Origin: Globodera rostochiensis
Lineage: Eukaryota; Nematoda; Chromadorea; Rhabditida; Heteroderidae
NCBI GenBank assembly: GCA_018350325.1
Contig: JAEVLN010000013.1
Coordinates: 1,798,001-1,862,000, forward strand
Direction of reading: 5' to 3'
Length of the DNA: 64,000 nt
The notes under the pieces are model-generated. The model was given only the letters and a program-made list of their open reading frames with translations, was not told where the DNA came from and did not search any database. Of this stretch, positions 21,090 to 33,724 are shown one piece after another (position 1 is the first letter of the stretch; each line of letters opens with the position of its first letter). A program made the translations under genes and the position numbers.

Positions 21090-23605
21090 TGATTTTTAAT
21101 TTAGACCCAGAATCCGTTTGCAAATCTCATTTTTCCCTATTTTTTTTTTGTCCTCGTCGTCGTCCGACCATTTTTGTGTAACCGCAGCACCACAGAGGGG
21201 GAGGGGGGGATGTGCAAATTCTCTTTTTCGTCACTTTGTTTGGGTTGGGTTGGCAACCGACCAGCACAACACGCACGCACACGCCGACGGATCGATTTTT
21301 CCACTTTTCTCTTTCTCTCTCTCTCACTTCCATCTTTGCTCTCTGTGCCATGGTGAGTGAGAGATGCCCGACCCGTTCACACATAACAAAAAGAGTGGTT
21401 GCAAAATTGTGTTCTCTAACACCAATCTTTTTTCTGGCCTTCTGCCACAAAATGGGGGCACAGAACCGCGCTACCGACACGCGTGCCTGTGCCGTCTGCC
21501 GTTGGGTCGCCGCCATTCCGTCTCCTCCTCCTCCTCCTACTCACATTAACGCCAAAGCGGGGGGGGGGGGGGGGGGGGGGGGGGGTCATGCATGCTTTGT
21601 GGGCGGGGGGGGGGGGGGGGGGGGGTCTAAAGCTGCTCTCCCCTCGGGGGGCAAAATACACATAAGCAGTGTGACAAATCCTCCTCACAAATCAGCAGCA
21701 GCAGGCATTAAAGCCGGATAGTGGGGGCTTTTCCTTCCACTCATATCGATTAAACAACGAGCCAATTGTCCCCGTCCATTCCACATTTTCTTCTCTTTCT
21801 CTCTCTCTCTACATATACGTACACATAATTTGTAAGTCCATTTGGACTCCATTCCTCCCACGCCCCCCCCCCCCCAACCAATGTTCAAATTTGGAGTTTT
21901 CTTAATTCAGAAAAAACAAATGGAACTCATTCCCCCTCCCAATCAAATGAAATTATGTGAACATTTTGATATTTACTGGTGCGCTGATTGAACAACCGAT
22001 CAACCAATTTTATAAAAATTTTTTTGATTTGAATCAGAATTTGTGGCCTTTGTGAAAGGCACCGGAAGGTTTAGGTAACACTTTTTTCTGACGACTTCAT
22101 AAGCGCCGGGGGGGCCACTGTTTGGCCTAAAGCACACCTCTCTCTCCGCCGCTTCGTTATAAAACAAAAAATAGGCCATCCGGCCGGTGGCGTGCGCCAC
22201 TTGCGCCGGAGGGCGGCCGATGTGAAAGCAATCATTAATAATAATGAATGAATATGTAAATGGCACGGAATTTGGTGCCATTGTCGTCAATCTGTCTGTA
22301 CCTTGCCCTCCTCCCACGGCAGCAACTAAAGGGAAATTGGGGGGAGGGGGGGGGGGGCTCAAGAATCGCGTAAGACCAATTATTTTCACGCACTTGTCAA
22401 GACTCAAAAGGGCGTTTCCCACCGGAAATTTTTGGTTGAGCAAAAACCCCATAAGGCGGACCGTTTTGTTTTGTTTTTACCGTTAAAATCTTCAAAAAAA
22501 AAAATTCCCAGACCCCTCCCATTACTTAAAAACTACGCTTCTAAAATTTTGGTTGTTAATCTTCTAACAAATTGAGTTAGAAATTCAAATTTTTGGGTAA
22601 AAAAAAATTTGGCATATTGTTGCTAAAAAAGAACAAAGCTTTTAGTGATTCTTTTTTGACGCTGAAAAACCCTATAGAAGCCGATGGGGCGATTTAACGT
22701 TATTAGCAGATTTCAAAGCTAACATAAACCGGTTTAAACGGCTTTTCGCACAAAATTCTTGAACGGGAATTCCCCATTTGAGTACCACTGAGGTTGTTCG
22801 ACCTAGCGGAAAACAAGGCGCGCGGCGTCCCGCGTAGTCAAGTGTGCGGTATTTTGGCCAATTTACTAATTTCTTGGCAATAAACATGCCCTTAAGCGCG
22901 GCTCAACATGTGCAAAGGCTAGACGGATTAAGATTGTGCTAAATAAGGCATGTTGTTGTTTGCGATTCATTCTTGGTACTCACTGTCAGGGGAAAATTGA
23001 ATTGTCCAAGTGTTTTTAGCCTCGGGGGACGAATTTATACGGGAGTGATCTCAATCCGGGATTTTCCCAATCTCTGAATTTGCAGACAATTTAAATTCTT
23101 TGTTAAACCCAAATGATTTACTCACATTGCTATATATGTACATATTCCCATTGTTTGTCACTTAAATTCCACGGATTCTCAATGTGTGAAGAGGAAGGAC
23201 GAGTTTTGATTAAAAAGAGATGGAGCTGAAGGGGGGAGGGGGGAGGGAGTGAAAGGAGTAAAGGCAACGTCATCGCGTGTTCTGAGCGGAACAATCAATA
23301 AAATGTGAAATTGTCCTTCCCCCGCGCTTTCCACTGCAAAACAAAAAAAAATTGGCTCAAAAATGGGCGGGAAAATTGCAAAATGAAGCTCGTAAATTAA
23401 TTTGCTGCTAAACCCTACCTGCTACGGAGGTTAGGCTTCACAAAAATCTAAACGTTGCTGGCACAAATTGCCATATTTTTTTCTTATAAATTTGTACATT
23501 TCCGAATCTATTTTGCTTCATAATTCGCAATTTTAATTTGATGTTATCATTTAGCAATTTCATCATTATTTAAAAAACTGACTAAATAAATTTGTGTTTG
23601 TTTGT
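21090..23605. other. Spacer between PP2A and its inverted copy
   Basis: Contains two long poly-G tracts (21560-21585 and 21605-21625), CT-rich and CA-rich stretches, and a C-run at 21866-21876. Open frames here follow the low-complexity DNA and show no domain. It forms the loop of the 20505-24430 inverted repeat and includes the presumptive PP2A promoter near 23600. Confidence 0.5.
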
Positions 23606-23610
23606 TTGAA

Positions 23611-25782
<2,172 letters not shown>

Positions 25783-26548
25783 TGGTGTGTGCATGGACGT
25801 ATTGAAGTGTGTTTGGTGATCATGTTTTTTTTTTGTCTTTTATCTCCTCTTCGCGTATAAACACACACACACTGATTTGGATAAATAAAAATGATCTGCT
25901 ACCTCTACATCAGTTGTCCCATTTTGTTCGTTTACTTATGTGCGTTTGGGCCGGGAATGTAACCCGGATGTGCAAAAAAATCGGTACCTGGAATTACGGC
26001 CCGGCCCCAAAAAATGCCTGAGGAAACCGGCACGAATTTTGCCATCTTCCGAACGAAAAATTGGGCAAAAATCTGCGGGTTTTGGACCAATTTTCTTAGC
26101 AAGTTCTATCAAAAAAAATTTCGGCGGCGAGTTGCACCCTCCCCGCATGCCGGATTTAATTAAACGTATTTTTTGCCAAAAAGTCCCGCGCACCCGGTCA
26201 CACTCCATGGTTTGGATAGCTGGCATGGTCCAACTTTTGTTCTCAGACGTCCCGTTAGCCTATCTTGAGCCCGGCGGTGCCAATTAGGTGGCACCGAGAG
26301 AATGCTTAAAATTGTTATGAGATTGATAATCAAAACTACAGAATTTGCCGTATTTCGGAGGGAGGAGGGGGGCAGCTTATGTACTGTCCAAAACTCCCCG
26401 TATGGAACACGCCTCCTCTTAAACAAATCCATCTTTTTATCAAACCAACAACAATATAACAAAAAATGGGTGTGATGAATCGATCGTCATCTCATCCTTT
26501 TTCCCTCCCGGCGACGGCACACCGGTGCCGACAAAAGCATGGTCTCAA
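25783..26548. other. Intergenic, convergent 3' ends
   Basis: Between the 3' ends of PP2A and RPS4. A possible polyadenylation signal 'aataaa' lies at 25884 for PP2A. The rest shows diverged 'cggaacgaaaaattgggc' type sequence and no gene. Confidence 0.5.
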
Positions 26549-28769
26549 TCACGCCCCAACCTTCTGCTTCTGCGCCAGTCGACGATCGCGCTCCTCCGCA
26601 ATAGACAACCGAATGCCCTTTGAAGCCGGCAGACTGATCAACGGGGTGGGCCCTTTGCCGATGATGAACACGTTGTGCAGGCTGCAAAATTGAAACAAAA
26701 TCCAAAATCACAAAACTGAAGGAAAATGGATGAAAAATGCCCAACAAATCAGTACAATTACCAAAATTGGGCCCCAACCAATATGGTATTTGCAATTCGG
26801 CAAGGGCGCCCACCGCCCCGTTGGATATCCCCTCGGGGGCTCAAAGTTTAGGACTTGACATATCGGCACTCTCAATAAAAAAGTGTTCACCGCTTACATC
26901 CACACCAGGGACGGGCGGAATCCCGAAATTGTCAAGGCTCCCGGAATTCCGATTTCCGTAATTCCTTGAAGTCGCTGGCGCCCATTGATGATCCACATAG
27001 TCTCCCCCCCCTATTCCAACAGCACAAACCGGGTGGCAAATGTGTGCCCGGCGGCGTCCTTGATGTGCACAATGTCGAAGGAGCCCGGGTGGCGCTCGCG
27101 ATGACCAACAATGCCCACACGACCGATGTTGTGCCCGCCGGTGATCATGCAAACGTTGCCGGCGTCAAACTTCACGTAGTCCGTCACTTTGCCGGTGCCA
27201 ATGTCGATGACCACGGTGTCGTCCGCCTGTGCACAGCAATTTTTTAAAATTTATTTTTTAAAAAAATATATTGCTTTTTAAATACGATGTGAAGCGCAAT
27301 AGTTCTGGCACTTTAAATAAAACGTCAAATCAATTCATTTTAATAATGTAGGGATTTTTGAAAGCCAAAAACGTAGCATCCGAAAAATGAACCCAAAAAC
27401 ATCCAGCGGAATGGCAACATCGGGATTCCTTATTTGTTGGTTCGCGCGTCGCCTAACCCCCTGGTCAAAGTTTCATCGTGATCAGGGAGCTCATATGCCA
27501 TTTTTTTAGTGGCAAATGCCACTATTTTGGAAATTTGCCACTATTTTTGCCACATTTCCACACTTGCCACTATTTTGCCACCTTTTTGAACGTTATGGGC
27601 ACGGTCGAAACTGTACAAAAAGTTTAGTCAGCCCAAAAATGCCATCAACGTCTATGGGCTTTTTTTTTGGATTCGGACACCCACCCAGAAACCTAGGCGC
27701 CTGGCCTCCATTTTTGTTATTTTGCGACATCTTTTCAACTTGTCTAATTTCGTTTTAAAAAATATACAAACCTTGATGTGCGGGTCCGGGTAGCGAATGG
27801 TGCGCGCGTCATGTGTGACAATGTAGGGGACCTGCTTGTCCCCGACGGCCTGCTTCTTCACTTTGCACAGCTTGTACTGGCCCTCCAGCTTTTGAATTCG
27901 ATGGATGACAAAACGGCCCTTCACATCGTACACCAGACGAAACGTTTCGTTTGTCTTCTCAATCGAGATCACATCTAAATTGGGTGCAATTTTGGGTGTC
28001 AGTCCCAACCCATGCTCAAGCCCATCCAAAAAAACAAAAAGTTTTTTTAAAGAAAATGAGTCATTCTTTTAAATTTTGCATTTTGACTCTTTGTGTTGAG
28101 CCGACTACCGGTCATAGAGAATTTGTGTATCCTTAGCAAAAATATTTTCTGGATGTGACCATATGCATATTTTGAAACCCACCGCTCAAGAAATGACGGA
28201 TCAATTGAGATTAATGCATTCTTTGGATAATTGCAATTCCAATTGACAAACTCCAAAAAAAAATCCCCCAACTTTTATGCTCTTTTAGTAATTTGTTCGA
28301 TTTGACAAATCGAAAACCCTCAAACTTAGGAAGTTTTTCGTAGAAAATTTGAAACTCCATTGGCTTTTCCAGGAAACCCATGGAATGTTTGTCAACAAAT
28401 TGCGAAAAACAAGGCCTTAAACACGAATCCGGAAAACCTGCACATCCAGAAAATGCACCAAATCCCGTGCCCATTCATTATACGGCTCGACGCTTGCGCA
28501 TGCATACCCATTATTCCGCACGGGAAGCGCATCTCGGTGCGCACTTTGCCGTCCACCTTGATCAGCCGCTGTTTGCAGATCATGCGCGCTTCGTTGTACG
28601 ACTGCGCGTACTTGAGCCGATTGCGAAGGAACAAAATGAGTGGCAACGACTCGCGCAATTTGTGCGGTCCGCACAATGGACGTGGCGCAAAAACGCCACC
28701 CAATTTGTCCAACATCCATTTTTTGGGTGCTGCAAGTCGCTTCAAATGCTTTTTGGGTCCGCGAGCCAT
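26549..28769 (-). CDS. RPS4: 40S ribosomal protein S4 (eS4)
   Basis: Four exons on the reverse strand: 28769-28508, 27974-27772, 27226-27030 and 26681-26549; 264 residues, against 263 in vertebrates. It begins [20 protein letters not shown], contains the S4 RNA-binding region ([15 protein letters not shown]), the central domain ([12 protein letters not shown]) and the KOW segment ([20 protein letters not shown]), and ends LAQKQKVGA. It is a structural protein of the small ribosomal subunit that binds 18S rRNA. Exon phases join cleanly and the sequence is highly conserved throughout. Intron 2 contains a 'gccactattttggc' word stretch near 27500-27600. The divergent neighbour MOB1 begins about 600 bp upstream. 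Confidence 0.97.
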
Positions 28770-29369
28770 GCTTATTATAATACGAAAAAATTAAACGCTG
28801 AATGCACTGAAAATTGTGTATTATGTATGTATAACAAATAACTTAATGAAAAAGGAAAAGAATATCAAAACTTTTGTTTTTTTCTAAACATCAATCGATC
28901 GACTCCTTTCGTCAAGAGATATCGAATGGTATCAAATAAAATTTTGATTAGGGAACCAATATCATTTTCTCGACTTTGAAACAAAAAAATTTTTTTCAAA
29001 AAGGGTGTACGAATCCGGGAAACAATCCGTAAGGCTTAAAAAACCCGGATTACGGGCCTGGAACAAGAAAAATCCGGCCAACCCTAGTTGTAACTTCTTT
29101 CGTCAGAACGCCAAAAATCTGCTTTTGACAGAACGCCAAAGTTTATTTTATTACAAACAATTCGTTCAAATATATTAATTAGCCTAGCTTTTTCTTTTTT
29201 GCCGTCCATGGCCTGGTTTGGCTGGCTGGCTGGAAACGAATTCTTTTGACAATAATATTTAAATTTTTTTTTGTTTTGTTTGAAATTTGATTATACATAT
29301 TTTTGATTTGATTTTTTAGGCTTGTACTGTTTGGTGGTTTGTATTAGTATGTAATTCTGTTTGAACGTC
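28770..29369. promoter_or_regulatory. Divergent promoter region between RPS4 and MOB1
   Basis: 600 bp shared by two divergent genes. It includes a dispersed stretch at 28900-28990 ('cgtcaagagatatcgaatgg', also at 31675) and a 'aatccggg...ccggatt' word segment at 29005-29085. A 'ttttttag' acceptor-like site at 29313-29320 precedes the MOB1 ATG and could be used for leader splicing; this is inference. Confidence 0.4.
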
Positions 29370-32069
29370 ATGCATTTGTATGGTGCCACTGATCAACAGC
29401 AGAGTCCGTCGGAGGATCGACGAACCCATCAACAGCAGAGGCAGCTCCAATTGCTCAGGTGGGTGAAAACCCCCGGAGGGCATTTTCCCCCGGCGCCGGC
29501 CAAGGGCGTACCAAGGGGGGGGGGAGGCAGGCACGTATTTAGGATTTTGCCTCAGGGGTGGCGTTATAGAGCAAAGCCGATTGTTAGGTTTTATTGCATT
29601 TTTCTTAAGCAATTTTTCCGAAAAAGTTGGATTTTTTCATTCCATTTTTGTTGAGAAATTTTCAAAAAATGCAAAATTTTTTTACGAATTCTGCTTTACT
29701 TTTTAAAATTTTTGACTAAATTTGTTACACGGCAATTTGAAGTCCATTTCAACATGACATTTTGGATTCTTCGGGTGTCATTATATTGTTTTTCTCAAAA
29801 AAAATTCTAAAATTTTGGCAATTTTTTTCGAATTTTAAAAACAATTTTAGGCGCGCTTCCGCCACATTGGGCAGCGGAAATTTGCGCGATGTTGTGCAAC
29901 TGCCGCCCGGCGAAGACCTCAACGAGTGGATGGCCGCTAACAGTATGTTTCTCTAGGGCTTTTTGGGGTCGGAGGATACGAATCCCGGACCCGAAAATTC
30001 GAACATTTTTTCGAAGATTTAAAATTCAAAAAATCATTTTGGCTACAAAATCATTCAAAAAGAACCTCTTTTTGCCCCCTTTTCGTTGTGGTTTTGTGCT
30101 TTTGAAGCCAAAATTGATTTTGAAAAATTCCCACTTCCTACTTCCGTAGTCGTTCTCCCGTTCCTACGTGCATTTGAATTTCGAAAGTTTGATTTGGGGG
30201 GGGGGGGGGTTTCAAACCGGTCTAAAAGGAGTAACTTTTAAATAAAAACGCTTTTTTCATTTTTTGGGAGTTTTTCAAAATTTTGCACCACCTCTCCCCT
30301 CAACAGTTGTGGACCTGTACAACCAAGTGTCGATGTTGTACGGCACAATTGCTGAGCATTGTACGGCCAACAGTTGCCCGCGCATGACCGCCGGCGCTCA
30401 ACATGAATATTTTTGGTGAGCAAAAAATTGGCATAATTTTGGTGATCATTGATCAGTGTGGTGTTGGTGATACCCGAAATTATTTTGGTAAATGATTGGC
30501 CCGCGAGGTGTTTTTTGGTCGGGCCCAAAATCCGATCCGACATTTGGTCCCCGGGGGGGGGGGGGGATCCCCGGCCATCTCATCCCCGTTCCCCGGTTTG
30601 CTCATCACCAATCCCCGGTTTGTCCGTCCCCGGTTTGATCGGCGACTCGGGGACCCCCCCCCGGACTAACCCTACTCCCAAGTCATCCAATTTTTATAGT
30701 CTCTTCCCCCCCCCCCCGAAAAAGTTGAGAAAAATTGGGTAGCAACATCACGACACATTTCTTTCGAAAAAACAATATTATAACAAAATTTTATTATTTT
30801 TCAACATTTTTGTTTCCCCGTTGGCATCAATCTCTTTCAACAACAAATAATGGCATTTTCAAAGGTCCGACAGCAAGGGCGTGCTGATGGAGCCGTGCCC
30901 GGCCAACCTGTACATTGAGTATTTGCTCAGCTGGGTGCAGGAAGAGTTGGACGATGAAAGCATTTTCCCGTCACAAATTGGTGCAATTATTTGTCCAATT
31001 TTTTTGTTACAAATTGTTCAATTAAAATTAAGTAACTTATCGCATTTTTAATGAGTTTTTGTGGGTTCGAAATTTGAAAGGATTTGGAAATTTTTGCCCA
31101 CGGTTCGATAATTTGGAAACGTTTTCAACAAACACTTAAGGGAGTTGCACAAATTTTATTTATTTTTTTAATTCCATTTAAATTGTTCTCGAAGTCATAT
31201 TTTTTTGTTGTTGATAGCAATTTCGAGAATTTTTTGATATTTTAACATTTTCAAACAAAAGAATTATTATTTTTTTGTTTGCGCAGGTCGGCCCTTCCCG
31301 TCCAACTTTATGCACATTGCGCAAGCAATCGTCAAGCGTTTGTTCCGCATTTACGCCCACATTTATCACGAACATTTTGGCCTCATTGAACAGCTGAAAG
31401 CGGTGGAACACATGAACACATCGGCACGTGATTTTAAGAACAAAAATTTTTTTTTTTGTTTTTCTGCAAAAAAATTGAGCCAGAATGAGGGCGCTTGAGA
31501 TGCAGAAAAAATACCCCCCCCCCCAAAAAAAAAAGTTGGAAAATTGCCGAAACCCCTCCCACTAAAAAAACAAAAACCGTTTAATTACAACACAAATTTT
31601 CTTGCAATTGGGTACAAAATTGTTGCCAGTTGGGTATATTTTTAGTCACAATTCATGTATCAACCAATTCCCCTCGTCGAGAGGAATCGAATGGTATCAA
31701 AAGTTTGATTGGGCAACCATTTTGGGTCGAGATACAGCTCCTCAAACGGGGTTAATAGATGAATTGTGACAAAAACAAAAGTTTTTGACATTATTCAATT
31801 TTTCCAAACACTTCAATTTTCTTTCAACCAGTTCAAATGCTGTTGGTTTTTGTACCAAATTTCTGTGTTTCAGAATTTTTAAGGGAAAAAAACAACGCCA
31901 ATCTTTTCAGTTCAAGCACTTTATGCTGTTTGTGAACGAGTTCAACTTAATCGACAGACGCCAGTTGGCACCGCTGCAGGAACTGATTGACAAACTGCTG
32001 CACATCAACAACGCCCAACAACACCAAGCAGATGGAGGAGTAGGGGGAGGAGTACAACAACATGCTTAA
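29370..32069 (+). CDS. MOB1: MOB kinase activator 1
   Basis: Six exons: 29370-29458, 29851-29942, 30307-30415, 30865-30980, 31287-31423, 31911-32069; 233 residues. After a Gln-rich N-terminus ([11 protein letters not shown]) comes the Mob1/phocein domain: [35 protein letters not shown] with two zinc cysteines, [18 protein letters not shown] with the two zinc histidines, and [23 protein letters not shown]1 binds and activates NDR/LATS kinases in Hippo signalling and mitotic exit. Intron 5 begins with GC ('tcg|gcacgt') and ends with AG; the neighbouring protein sequence (MNTS then FKHF) requires this. The C-terminus is extended by a Gln/Gly tail ending GVQQHA. The first exon is the least certain part. 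Confidence 0.93.
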
Positions 32070-33285
32070 ACTGCCCAAGAAAACATTGCTGCATAACTTT
32101 TCTCTTTTTTTCTCGAATTTACGCTACTTCTTTTTTGTTTAAAATTTGCGAAATTCCGACCCCCAAGTCCTGGTGGTGGTGGTAAACTTTTTGAGAAAAA
32201 TTCCTAGCTAACCGGGAGTATTTGATAATGTTTTTTTTTAATATTTTCGTTTTCATCTAATTTTAATGAGATCTGTTTATATCCAAAATAGATTTTAAGC
32301 TTGTAGATTTTTTTAAAGAAAAAAAATCCACTATAAAAAAGGATAGTTTTTTAAAGCTAGAAAAGAAGTGTAAAAAAAAGTTTGGTGGTGGTGGTGGTGG
32401 TGGTGGTGGTGGTTGGCGTAAGACTCGACGCCGAAAATGTTTAATTTTGGAGGAAAAAACGGACCCCGACTCGTCCCGGCCAACTCGAATCCACGGGGAC
32501 CAGTTTACGTGTTGTCCATTTCGATATCATCAGCAGAAAGCATGCAATGGTTGGGTAGAGGTGTCCCTACTTTTTGCCAACTGTACACTAACGTTGGCAA
32601 AACGAAGTTGGCAAAATGTACAGTTGGCAAAAAGTAGGGTTACCGGGTAGAAGCTTTCAAACGTAAAAAGCTAGGCCTTAAAGGAAAGAAGCAGAAGGTT
32701 TTTTTAGAAAGCTGGGCAAAAATGATTGAGTTTCGCTGGAATGTTAGTAATAAAAATGGGTTTACGTTTGATATAAGGTAAAAGTGCGATTAAAAAGAAT
32801 TCGGGTATTTTGGGCTTTAAGCTTCGTTTCGAGCTTTGGGTAGTGAGTGATCCAAGCTTCGCCCCCGCCCAGGGATGCCAAATTGTCCTCATTTGATGGC
32901 AAATGCCATAATTTTGGAAATTTGCCATATTTCTCTTGCCATAATTTTGCCATATTTTAGGGTTTGTGAGAATTTCATATTTTTTGAGGGAAAAATGGGG
33001 GGATTCCCGAAAAAGTGTCTTTGATTCGTACAATTTGAAGTTTTTGGTTGCAAATCTCTTAACAAATAAGAGTCAAAAATTCAAAATTTTCTCGGCACCG
33101 CCGACCCCCGCCTCCGGAAGTGAAGCAAAATTCTCATAAAATTAATTGTTTTTTTTGAAAAAATTCCTTAAGAAAAGTGCCATAAATGCCATATTTTTGG
33201 AGCCGGTTGCCCAACAGAAAAAAAAATTGCTTTAAGTTTATACGGTAAAAGCGCGATTATAGCGAATCAATTCCTTATTGTTGTT
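32070..33285. other. Intergenic between MOB1 and the right arm
   Basis: Contains a (GGT) microsatellite at 32380-32414, an inverted 'ttttgccaactgtac' pair at 32570-32632, and a 'cagggatgccaaatt...tgccataattttggc' word element at about 32870-33215. No gene. Confidence 0.5.
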
Positions 33286-33289
33286 ATAT

Positions 33290-33724
33290 TGTACATTCCC
33301 AGTCAAATGTTTGACATATTATTTTATATTTGTAAATAATTTTCCAATTCATTGTCCTCAGCATATGATGGACGGATGAATGAATGAGTGAATGAATGCA
33401 CTTGACCTTTTTATTAAATATTTTCTATTTTGGGGGATGATTAAAATCAATTAAATCAACAAAAAGTGCATATTTTATAAGCCTAAACTCCAAAATAATA
33501 TTAATTATGTCTGTGAATTCGTCAATATAAATGGAAATGAATAGCTAAGCTAAAATATTCATTCATTTCCAAAGCTTACACAACTCTCTTTAATCACTCC
33601 AAAAAAAGCTTCCGAAAGAAATTTTGTGTAACTTTTTAAATTTTTTCATTAAATTAAATTTAGAGACCTAAAAGTTTATTTCATTTTTAAAACAAAATCT
33701 TTTTGTTCTTCTCAGCAGATCGGC
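33290..33724 (+). promoter_or_regulatory. Upstream cassette of the right-arm secreted gene
   Basis: Mirror image of 16941-17265 and longer, with the landmarks 'aatcaattaaatcaac', 'ttatgtctgtgaattcgtc' and 'ttgttcttctcagcagatcg' just before the ATG. Confidence 0.6.

Noticed and set aside
21212..21721. 169-codon open frame with Gly runs
   Set aside because: Depends on two poly-G tracts and CT-rich DNA; open on both strands.
22672..22887. 71-codon reverse-strand open frame
   Set aside because: No recognisable family, no signal peptide, no conserved neighbours.
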